A stretch of DNA of 11,124 nt from Bacteroidota bacterium (lineage in GTDB: Bacteria; Bacteroidota; Ignavibacteria; Ignavibacteriales; Melioribacteraceae): positions 1-11,124 of the forward strand of contig JAKAHQ010000019.1 of assembly GCA_021814855.1 (NCBI GenBank), read 5' to 3'. Of this stretch, positions 1 to 6,593 are shown piece by piece. The position numbers were made by a program, and so were the translations under genes. The notes below the pieces were generated by a model. It searched no databases and had not been told where the DNA came from. It was given only the letters and a program-made list of their open reading frames with translations. Each line of letters opens with the position of its first letter. Within the stretch, counting starts at the first letter, position 1.

Positions 1-1229
1 TCAACGGCGCTGGCAACCTCGGAAGTTTGAGAGCTTTGTTCTTGAGCACCGGCAGCCATTTCTTCGCTGCTCGAAGATATTTGGTTACTTGCGCTGGCTG
101 TGGCTTGGACCGATTCGGTAACTTGAGTTATTGTATCGGTCAGAGATTGAGCAACCGAGTTAATACTATTCTTTATTATTTGATGATCTCCCTTGTAATC
201 ACTTGTTATTCTTACCGTCAAATCGCCAACCGATATTTTTTCAAGGGCTATTACGCCTTCTTTTATTGGAGCGAGCATAGCGTCTAAGGTTGCGTTTATT
301 CCTTGTATTATTTCTTTGTATCCGCCGCTGTATTTAAGTTCGTCGCCTCTCTCGGAGGATCTGCCTTCTGCCGCGGATTTTGTCAAAGAACCGACTTGGG
401 CAATTAAGCTTCGAAGTGTTTCAATTACTTTATTCATACTCTTCGAAAGAATATCTTTATCGGATTTCACTTTTGCCGTGTTGGCCAGTTCTCCGTTGGA
501 AATAAATTCCGCAACATTGCTTTGATCTCGTATCGATTCAACTATCGACTTAAATGATTTTTCGAGCATACCTATCTCGTCGTTGCCTGCAGACTCAATT
601 TTTACTTCGGCGTCGCCTAAGGCAAGTTGATCGGCTATCGATGTGAGTTTTTTAATCGGCTTGTAAACAATCTTAGTAAAGAAATATCTCAGAACAATTG
701 ATCCGCCCAAGAAAATAATAAGACTTACAATAAAGGCAGAGATTCTGCTTGAAGCCAGCGCGGAGTTCACATCGTCGGTATTCAATCCAATTAAAACAGT
801 TCCTTCTTTTTCTCCGTTGGATAGTATTGGAGTTAAAGACAATATAATTCCGTCGTCGTTGTAGGATGCCGTATTACTTGAAATCAGTTCGGATACTTTG
901 CTTACAAAAGGAGAATATTTGCTTTCGTTATAAGCGGCAAATTTTTTACCGTCCTTTTTAAGCACAATTGCAAAATCCACATCACGTATTTGCTTGAATG
1001 CTTCGAGCAAGGTGTTTACCGATGAAGCTTCGTCGAACACAAGTCCCGCCTCCGATGATTTGGCAACCATTTGAGCTACCACTTTAGCTTTTTCGAGCTG
1101 TGTGTCCGTCATCTCGACTTTCTGTTTTAGAGGAAAGTAAAGGAACAGAAACAAAGCAACGATAAAGAAGGTAACTCCAAGCAAGAGCTGGAATTTTTGT
1201 CTGATTCCCATTTGATTAAATCTTTTCAT
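1..1229 (-). CDS. Methyl-accepting chemotaxis protein with CHASE8-like periplasmic domain (C-terminus beyond window)
   Basis: An inner-membrane chemoreceptor, expected to control a CheA kinase through CheW. Translating from ATG 1229 gives about 409 residues, still open at base 1. TM1 is about residues 13-32 and TM2 about 163-184, with a periplasmic loop between. Residues 52-101 carry a pattern like CHASE8 (AQMVAKSSEAGLVFDE, then a predicted helix, then an IVLKKDGKKFAAYN strand). A HAMP domain follows (P191, DEIG 217-220). Around residues 235-350 there is a second HAMP-like linker (NATLDAM, GDLTVRI). The start of the MCP coiled coil is seen at about 383-409 (SSSSEEMAAGAQEQSSQTSE). The methylation-helix return and the hairpin tip lie outside the window. 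AGAGG upstream of the ATG is a good ribosome site. The gene starts 15 bases after the YfiR-like gene, so the two are probably co-transcribed. The MCP call is firm; CHASE8 is by eye only. Confidence 0.93.
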   Translation of the reverse strand, partial: MKRFNQMGIRQKFQLLLGVTFFIVALFLFLYFPLKQKVEMTDTQLEKAKVVAQMVAKSSEAGLVFDEASSVNTLLEAFKQIRDVDFAIVLKKDGKKFAAYNESKYSPFVSKVSELISSNTASYNDDGIILSLTPILSNGEKEGTVLIGLNTDDVNSALASSRISAFIVSLIIFLGGSIVLRYFFTKIVYKPIKKLTSIADQLALGDAEVKIESAGNDEIGMLEKSFKSIVESIRDQSNVAEFISNGELANTAKVKSDKDILSKSMNKVIETLRSLIAQVGSLTKSAAEGRSSERGDELKYSGGYKEIIQGINATLDAMLAPIKEGVIALEKISVGDLTVRITSDYKGDHQIIKNSINSVAQSLTDTITQVTESVQATASASNQISSSSEEMAAGAQEQSSQTSEVASAV

Positions 1230-1244
1230 AACTATTCCTCTTAA

Positions 1245-1739
1245 TTATTGTATTACCTTTGCAATTTTCAATAGATCTGCAGCTAATTCCTGACCTTCCG
1301 CTTTAAGCTGAGACATGTTAATTAGTATTTTAGGTTTGCCTCCTTCAACGGTTAATCCTATTGCCACTTTACCTGATTCCACATAAGAGGCATCTCCGGA
1401 AATTGAAAGGACACCCTTGGAAGCAGTTTGCTGTTTGGTGGAAGGGGCGCCGGAAACAAGATAGACGACTGAAACACCGCCGGGTACTTGGCTGCCGCCG
1501 GCGGCTTTAACATTAATGCCGGCTTCTTTGAAAGCCGAAACAATATCCTCACCGCCTCCGAGAACGGCAACTTCAACTCCCTTGGATTGAAGCGTTTTAT
1601 CGAATGCAAATATCTTTTTGAAGAGCGCCGCTTGCAAATTTGCCGGAACATCCTGGGCATAACTATTCACCGTCATTGTTCCCAGAGTAAGCAGCGTAAT
1701 AAAAATCATTTTATATTTTATTGAAAAAACCGTTTTCAT
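1245..1739 (-). CDS. YfiR-like (DUF4154) periplasmic signalling protein
   Basis: A 164-residue exported protein. The signal peptide covers residues 1-28: a basic start, a hydrophobic core at 11-24, and a probable cut after SYA. The mature part has YfiR/DUF4154 features: an early helix (LQAALFKKIFAFDK), a strand with EVAVLGGG, then VVYLV. The characteristic C-terminal half follows: VLSISGDASYVESGK, VAIGLTVEGGKPKILINMSQ, and a closing helix ELAADLLKIAKV. In Pseudomonas, YfiR represses the diguanylate cyclase YfiN by binding its periplasmic CHASE8 domain. Here the next gene is an MCP with a CHASE8-like domain, so that MCP is the natural partner (inference). There are no cysteines, so the disulfide-based redox control described for Pseudomonas YfiR cannot operate. 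GGAG six bases before the ATG supports the start. The upstream neighbour is a TonB-dependent receptor. Confidence 0.82.
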   Translation of the reverse strand: MKTVFSIKYKMIFITLLTLGTMTVNSYAQDVPANLQAALFKKIFAFDKTLQSKGVEVAVLGGGEDIVSAFKEAGINVKAAGGSQVPGGVSVVYLVSGAPSTKQQTASKGVLSISGDASYVESGKVAIGLTVEGGKPKILINMSQLKAEGQELAADLLKIAKVIQ

Positions 1740-1780
1740 TTTTTTCTCCGACCATTCTGTAAAATATTTTTAATTATTCA

Positions 1781-1807
1781 AGGATGGGATAGTTTAAATC
1801 CCATCCT
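1781..1807 (-). promoter_or_regulatory. Intercistronic hairpin between receptor and YfiR-like genes
   Basis: A perfect inverted repeat with 10-bp arms (AGGATGGGAT and ATCCCATCCT, 1781-1790 and 1798-1807) and a 7-base loop. In the transcribed direction it is followed by TTGAATAATTAAAAATATTTT-like sequence, not a clean U-run, so a full terminator is unlikely. It may be a weak attenuator or an mRNA-stability element that sets YfiR/MCP levels relative to the receptor. A 10-codon reading frame (1810 to 1778, MRMGFKLSHP) runs through it and starts just after a GAGGGGG sequence. Ribosomes on that frame would melt the hairpin. The structure is plain in the sequence; the function is a guess. Confidence 0.6.
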
Positions 1808-1823
1808 CATGAATCCCCCTCGG

Positions 1824-3782
1824 TTATAAATTTAATCCGACGCTTGCATAAACTGCGGTACCAGACTGCACCGGCAATGTATTAACCCATCCGCGGTTAA
1901 ACTCCGTATAATTGTATTCTGTGTTTAAGAGGTTCTTTACGTAAACATTTAGTTCAAGCGGTAATGATGTAGGCAGTTTATAGTTGAGATTGACGCTAAC
2001 TAAATCCACTGCGTTGGCAGCCGGATTAAGTTGTTTGCCTGCATTTTCTTTCGGCTTTCCAAAGTAAGTGTTGTAAATTCCTGCGGTCAGACCAAATTTT
2101 GTTTTATAGAATGCACCGACCTTAAACATAAAAGTTGGAATATAAACCATAACGGTATTTTCATCTGCGTTATTTTGAATAGTTGCCGAACCTGTAATAA
2201 AAATACTTGAAGAAATTGAAGTCTTGCCTTCAAACTCAAAACCATTCATATGCAAATCACCTTGATTAACATAAGTAGTAATACCGGGTTTGTTTGGCAC
2301 AGCCTGACGTGTAATAGAGTTTGAATATGCACTGTTGTAATAAGTAAGTGAAAGTTCACCCTTTTTTGAGGAGTAGAATAATTGAATATCGAGTGTTGCA
2401 ATTTTTTCTGGTGTTAGATTAGGATTACCTGTGATTGTCGAGGCATGTAATAATTGTTCACCTGGCCATGGAGATCTAAAAGCACTTGAGTATAAAGCTT
2501 TAACACCAAACTCACTAGAGAAATTACAGATGGCTCCAATTCTTGGAACAAAATCCCAGGAGCCGCCGTCGGGTTTATTTAATTGACCGCCAGCAATAAG
2601 CTTTAATAATTCAACCGGCCTATAGTCAGCTTGCAGGTAAGCTGATAAATTTGTTTGATGATATGGACTTATTACATCACCAGTAGGAGCAGTATTTTTA
2701 TTCCTGGAATCTACAATACCGCCAAATACAAGATTCAAATCTTTAGCAAGCTCTCCATTTAAAGTTACTTCAACTAAGTAATCAGCATTAGAATGATGGT
2801 CCGCAGGAACAGCGGCTTCATCATCAAATTTTAAATCTGATCCATTCTCAGTTAAATTAACCGACGCTTCCCATGCATCGCTGAATTTGTGTGAGTACCC
2901 CAAATTTAAGAACACACGTTCATACTTGTTTTTGCCCGCATAAGTTGTATAGGGAAGAATGCCGAGAACATCTTGAACATCGTTTGTATAAAAGCCGAAG
3001 AAGGATAGTTCTTTGTATGATAAATCTACGGCAAGACCAAGATTTTTTTGACCATATTTTAAATTAGCCGGTGAATTCGGAAATCCCGGACGAACTGTCA
3101 TCGCGCTGTAATCCCAGCCATCTATATTATCAATTTTTGCACTAAGTTTTGCATTAAAATCATCTTTAACGTATGAACCTGATAATACACCCTTAATTGT
3201 TCCGAATGATCCCGCGGTTACTTTTGCCCCGAACGAGGAATTACTATTATCATTTTTTGTAATAACGTTTATAACACCTACAAAAGCATTTGAACCGTAA
3301 AGAACCGATCCCGGTCCACGAATGATCTCAATTCTTTCAATCATTTCAACAGGGAAACCAGTAAATACAGGTGCATCAAGCCCTCCCTGTATGCCGTCTC
3401 TTGTTGGTCTTCCGTTAATAAGAAGAAGAACATGGCTGTTGTAGTGTGTTCTTAGATCTCCTCTCATTACGGTAAGATTATTCGGGAATAGAGATGAACC
3501 TAAAGTTTGAATAGATGTGGCTCTTTCAAGAATATCCATGAGATCGTTTGCGCCGAAATATTTTATTTCGTCGGCGGTAATTGTGGTGATTACTCCGGGC
3601 GCGTCTGTAGTTTTTTCTGCTTTTTTGGACGCGGTAGTTACCTGCATATTAAGCAAGTCTTCCAGATTCATCTCGGATAATTTTTGTGCGTTGTTTTGGT
3701 CTTCCTGAGCCCGAACCGTAACGGCTATACCGGATATTAATGCCAAGAAAACTATCATGGAAATTGTTCTTGCTAGTTTCAT
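1824..3782 (-). CDS. TonB-dependent outer-membrane receptor (BtuB/CirA type)
   Basis: A 652-residue outer-membrane receptor or transporter that would take up an unidentified ligand using TonB-ExbBD energy. The signal peptide covers residues 1-25 (cut after VRA). Next comes a short segment LSEMNLEDLLNMQVTTASKK, then the plug at about 58-176. The plug includes APGVITTITADEI, LLINGRP, and the conserved IERIEIIRGPGSVLYGSNAF at 148-167. The rest is a 22-strand-type barrel with the family landmarks SAFRSPWPGEQ (433-443), GNPNLTPEK (452-460) and NVYVKNLLNTEY (612-623). The protein ends in a beta-strand, VYASVGLNL. Length fits BtuB/CirA receptors. AGGAG seven bases before the ATG fixes the start. It lies 77 bases after cheW and 84 before the YfiR-like gene. 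That context suggests a sensory as well as a transport role (inference). The substrate cannot be read from the sequence. Confidence 0.93.
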   Translation of the reverse strand: MKLARTISMIVFLALISGIAVTVRAQEDQNNAQKLSEMNLEDLLNMQVTTASKKAEKTTDAPGVITTITADEIKYFGANDLMDILERATSIQTLGSSLFPNNLTVMRGDLRTHYNSHVLLLINGRPTRDGIQGGLDAPVFTGFPVEMIERIEIIRGPGSVLYGSNAFVGVINVITKNDNSNSSFGAKVTAGSFGTIKGVLSGSYVKDDFNAKLSAKIDNIDGWDYSAMTVRPGFPNSPANLKYGQKNLGLAVDLSYKELSFFGFYTNDVQDVLGILPYTTYAGKNKYERVFLNLGYSHKFSDAWEASVNLTENGSDLKFDDEAAVPADHHSNADYLVEVTLNGELAKDLNLVFGGIVDSRNKNTAPTGDVISPYHQTNLSAYLQADYRPVELLKLIAGGQLNKPDGGSWDFVPRIGAICNFSSEFGVKALYSSAFRSPWPGEQLLHASTITGNPNLTPEKIATLDIQLFYSSKKGELSLTYYNSAYSNSITRQAVPNKPGITTYVNQGDLHMNGFEFEGKTSISSSIFITGSATIQNNADENTVMVYIPTFMFKVGAFYKTKFGLTAGIYNTYFGKPKENAGKQLNPAANAVDLVSVNLNYKLPTSLPLELNVYVKNLLNTEYNYTEFNRGWVNTLPVQSGTAVYASVGLNL

Positions 3783-3859
3783 AGTATTACTCCTAATTGT
3801 TTATTGATTTTATTTTTTACCGAATTAAGTATTTGCGTTTTTAAAATCGATTATTACAA

Positions 3860-4342
3860 TTATGCTGCATCAATTAATTTCTCTTTGTCTGAAGTTGTAA
3901 GAATTTTATTCAGGTCGATAAGAATGAGCAACCTGTCCTCCAATTTCCCAACTGATTTAATGAATTCGGAATTGATGCCGGAGACCAATTCCGGAGGGGC
4001 TTCGGTTACGCTTGCGGGAATTCTGAGAACTTCACTTACCGCATCAACTATAAAACCGATGGTTCTTCTTTCTATTTCAACAACTATAATTCTTGTATCC
4101 TTATCGTGCTCTTTTCTCGGTAACCCTAACCTCAGTCGTAAATCGATAACCGGAATAACTCTTCCACGCAGATTAATAACCCCCTCTACAAAATCTGGAG
4201 AGTTAGGCACCTTAGTGACCTGGGTCATCTTGTTAATTTCCTGCACGTTAAGAATATCAACCCCAAATTCCTCGTTTCCTATTTTGAAACTGACGAGTTG
4301 AAGAAGTTCGGATACTTCGTTTTGCTGTTTTATGCCAGACAT
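3860..4342 (-). CDS. cheW: Chemotaxis coupling protein CheW
   Basis: A 160-residue cytoplasmic adaptor that links chemoreceptors to the CheA kinase. It is a single CheW/SH3-like domain filling the whole protein: LVSFKIGNEEFGVDI at 16-30, VPNSPDFVEGVINLRG at 45-60, the hallmark NLRGRVIPVIDLR at 57-69, RIIVVEI at 84-90, and GFIVDAVSEVLRI at 96-108. Length is normal and the conserved receptor- and CheA-contact segment is intact. AAGGA in front of ATG 4342 supports the start. It begins 10 bases after the receiver-kinase gene, so the two are very likely one transcript. No cheA, cheR, cheB or cheY is visible in the window. The partner receptor is plausibly the MCP three genes downstream, with CheA encoded elsewhere or beyond the edge. 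Confidence 0.96.
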   Translation of the reverse strand: MSGIKQQNEVSELLQLVSFKIGNEEFGVDILNVQEINKMTQVTKVPNSPDFVEGVINLRGRVIPVIDLRLRLGLPRKEHDKDTRIIVVEIERRTIGFIVDAVSEVLRIPASVTEAPPELVSGINSEFIKSVGKLEDRLLILIDLNKILTTSDKEKLIDAA

Positions 4343-4352
4343 GTTTTATTCC

Positions 4353-5447
4353 TTATTTATTTTTTATTACCGGAAGTGTTACGATGCACTTGGTGTAACG
4401 ATTGATTTCGCTTGTAATCCGGAAGCTACCTCTATAGTATTCGGTAATCTTTTTAATCGTAACAAGTCCTAAACCAAGGCCTTGTTGTTCATAAAATTTT
4501 CGCTCGTGCTGCGTAAACGGAAGGAATTCCAGTATCTGCTGATTTGTCATTCCGCGGCCGTTATCCGTAACTTCTATCTGGTACAAATTGTTTTTTATTT
4601 CGCCGCATAAAGAAATGGGAGTGCCGTTACCGGAAAATTTCATTGCGTTTGCGAGCAGTTCTTCAATTATGAATTCCAAGTCCTCGTGCTCGATACATAA
4701 TTCTGCCTCGATCATATTGATTTCTAAATCGCCGGTTCTTTCCGAGTATTCCGCTAATTTTTTTGTTATAATATTTACCGCACTAAGAACATGCGACGGA
4801 ATAATTTCTACTGAGGCGCCCTGGTTTTTAATTCCTATTCGCGATTGGATATCGGCGTACTTAATAAACTTGCCGAGTGTTTTATTGAGCCGTAATCCGG
4901 CAAGCTTTATCTGGGAAAGCATAAAGAAAATTTCCTGCTCGGAAAATGTTTTATAATTTTCAATAATTAAATCCGGGTAACCTACAATAGACACAATTGG
5001 AGTAGTAAGTTCGTGGGGTATGAAAGCGGAAATATTGTCGCAGATATGTTCGAATTTAATATCCATCTTTTCTTTCTTCTTCAGTTGGGTTTCGATGGAA
5101 AGTATTAAATCTCTTGCTCGGAAAGGTTTTGTTATATAATCTTCGGCGCCGTGTATCATGCCGGAACGGATATCGGCATAATCTGCTTTTGCCGTAATAA
5201 AAATAAACGGTACCGTCGAAGTTGTTAGTATTGATTTTACATGTTCAAGCACACCGTAGCCGTCAACGTTGGGCATCATAATATCCGATATTATAAGATC
5301 GGGTATTTCATGCTCGAGAAAGCGTATTGCAACCAGCCCGTCTTCCATTGGAATAGGATAATAACCCGCATTCTCAACAATCTCTGTGATGCTTTCCCTG
5401 ACCTCTTTATCGTCCTCAATTATCAGTATCTTTTTTCCTGCCGGCAT
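4353..5447 (-). CDS. Soluble receiver-histidine kinase (receiver first, then HisKA and HATPase)
   Basis: A 364-residue cytoplasmic signalling protein with no membrane segment. Numbered from ATG 5447, the receiver is at about 5-125: acidic pair IEDD, phospho-acceptor D55 in ISDIMMP, FITAKA, and ITKPF with the conserved lysine. A histidine-kinase core follows: H-box FIPHELTTPI with H145, N-box ELLANAMKFS with N267, G1 DNGRGM, and G2 GLGLGL. The receiver sits in front, as in kinases whose output is tuned by phosphorylation from another kinase. There is no PAS, GAF or other sensor domain. The receiver strongly resembles that of the LytTR regulator upstream, so both may answer the same kinase (inference). 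A TTG at 5450 is also in frame, but ATG 5447 has AAAGG six bases upstream and is preferred. cheW follows after 10 bases. Confidence 0.9.
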   Translation of the reverse strand: MPAGKKILIIEDDKEVRESITEIVENAGYYPIPMEDGLVAIRFLEHEIPDLIISDIMMPNVDGYGVLEHVKSILTTSTVPFIFITAKADYADIRSGMIHGAEDYITKPFRARDLILSIETQLKKKEKMDIKFEHICDNISAFIPHELTTPIVSIVGYPDLIIENYKTFSEQEIFFMLSQIKLAGLRLNKTLGKFIKYADIQSRIGIKNQGASVEIIPSHVLSAVNIITKKLAEYSERTGDLEINMIEAELCIEHEDLEFIIEELLANAMKFSGNGTPISLCGEIKNNLYQIEVTDNGRGMTNQQILEFLPFTQHERKFYEQQGLGLGLVTIKKITEYYRGSFRITSEINRYTKCIVTLPVIKNK

Positions 5448-5450
5448 CAA

Positions 5451-5729
5451 AAACCTTTAATGATTTTCATGCGTTATTTTCGTGAGATTCGACAGGAGCT
5501 TAACTTAAATGAAGTGAGCGAATCATATCCGAAGTAAACGCGAAATTGTTGCAGTAAAGACAACCGGCAAAATTCCGGGCTGTTCCCGTTCTAAATGCTT
5601 ACTAAGGAATTTTATTCAAACCGATTGAAAATATTTCTTGTGTGCAAGAGGTTTTAATTCTGTGGGGAGCTAATCGTAGGAAAATAATTATTCGGGAAAG
5701 GGAATTTTATTCTGCCGGATAATATTGAA
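5451..5729 (-). promoter_or_regulatory. Intergenic region upstream of the receiver-kinase/cheW genes, probable promoter region
   Basis: The longest internal gap between genes in the window (279 bases). No gene was found in it on either strand. Its position, before a tightly spaced gene pair and after the LytTR regulator, makes it the best place for a promoter, but I could not identify a convincing -35/-10 pair. Visible structure: the 12-mer ggaattttattc occurs twice on the plus strand (5606-5617 and 5701-5712). There is a short GC hairpin with 4-bp arms (5576-5579 and 5585-5588). There is also an imperfect inverted repeat at 5498-5519 (gct..actt and aagt.agc). Any of these could bind a regulator; none is diagnostic. 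Confidence 0.4.
5454..5458 (-). promoter_or_regulatory. Ribosome binding site deciding the receiver-kinase start
   Basis: AAAGG on the minus strand lies six bases before ATG 5447. The alternative TTG at 5450 would be only three bases from it, so the ATG is the better start, giving an MPAGKK N-terminus. Confidence 0.6.
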
Positions 5730-6503
5730 TTACAATGACAAGTTGGTTCTTAATTTACTCGCATATCTTTGGCTGGCTATGAATTTTTCAGTGCAGCCGG
5801 TTAAATAAATTGCGTAGGATCTGTTATACCACTTTTCAATCTTCTCCATGCGGTTGATATTTATAATTACCGAGCGGTGTATTCTTAAAAAAATATCCTG
5901 CGGCAATTGTTCTTCCCATTCTTTTACGAGCTTGCGTTTTAAAATTTTTTCGCCGGAAACCAAACAGATGCTTGAGTATTCACCTTCGGCTTTTATGTAG
6001 AGAATATCTCCTACTCTTATAATCTGCGGTTTGTTTTTAACAGTGAAAAATAATTTGCTGTTTTCGGTCAACTTTAATTCTTTTTCTTCAATCGTTTTTA
6101 TAGCAGCGTCGCTTTGAGCATTTTGCGCCATGGAAAATTTTGCAAGCTTGTTCTCTATTGTTTTTAACAGACTTGCCGCCCTGAACGGTTTTGTAACATA
6201 ATCGTCGGCGCCTAAATCCATCCCTTCTCTAAAATCCGTAATCTCTGCCTTTGCCGTAAGGAATATAAACGGTAGATTGATAAATACCGGGTCTTCCTTA
6301 AGACCCTTTATTACTTCGTAACCGTTCATTTGAGGCATCATTATATCGCAAACTATCAAATCGGGTTTTAGCTCGCGCGCTAATTGGAGACCCTCTTTGC
6401 CGTCGGACGCGGTAAAAACAATATACTTGTTGTTCTCGAGTAATTCTCTGATAAAACCTTTTACCGATGTTTCATCCTCGATAACTAAAATTTTTTTTGA
6501 CAT
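5730..6503 (-). CDS. LytTR-family response regulator (receiver plus LytTR DNA-binding domain)
   Basis: A 257-residue transcription regulator of the LytR/AlgR type. The receiver at residues 3-120 is complete: acidic pocket IEDE (8-11), phospho-acceptor D53 in CDIMMP, T83 in FLTAKA, and K105 in VTKPF. A linker of about 30 residues leads to a LytTR domain at about 152-255, with RVGDILYIKAEGEYSSICL, the conserved FLRIHRSVIININ, and IASQRYASKLR near the end. Phosphorylation would promote binding to direct-repeat DNA sites. It follows the giant kinase by 90 bases on the same strand and is its likely partner (inference). ATG 6503 has no clear Shine-Dalgarno sequence, so translation may be weak or depend on structure. 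A 13-bp palindrome sits just upstream. Confidence 0.93.
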   Translation of the reverse strand: MSKKILVIEDETSVKGFIRELLENNKYIVFTASDGKEGLQLARELKPDLIVCDIMMPQMNGYEVIKGLKEDPVFINLPFIFLTAKAEITDFREGMDLGADDYVTKPFRAASLLKTIENKLAKFSMAQNAQSDAAIKTIEEKELKLTENSKLFFTVKNKPQIIRVGDILYIKAEGEYSSICLVSGEKILKRKLVKEWEEQLPQDIFLRIHRSVIININRMEKIEKWYNRSYAIYLTGCTEKFIASQRYASKLRTNLSL

Positions 6504-6516
6504 CTGTTTAAACCGT

Positions 6517-6529
6517 TAGAATTTTTCTA
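6517..6529. repeat. Small palindrome upstream of the LytTR regulator
   Basis: TAGAA-TTT-TTCTA is a perfect inverted repeat with 5-bp arms and a 3-base spacer, 13 bases before the regulator's ATG. It could be an operator or a small mRNA hairpin. Its AT-rich arms make a chance match quite possible. Confidence 0.3.
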
Positions 6530-6593
6530 TGGTGTTAAAATCAACATACGTAATTTTTGAATATAAAGCATTATGAAAAAAAATTTGCCGGCA

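Noticed and set aside
1488..1724. Plus-strand open frames opposite the genes (for example here and at 3804-4301, 4588-4956)
   Set aside because: They lie antisense to well-recognised minus-strand genes, show no family features, and are explained as shadows of those genes' codon patterns.
5576..5588. CGGG/CCCG mini-hairpin, considered as a terminator after the LytTR regulator
   Set aside because: Only four base pairs, more than 140 bases downstream of the regulator's stop, and followed by just a short T-stretch.
6576..6592. GCCGGC followed by AAATTTTTTTT on the minus strand right after the kinase, considered as a terminator
   Set aside because: TGCCGGCA is a palindrome with no room for a loop, so it cannot form a standard terminator hairpin in spite of the T-run.
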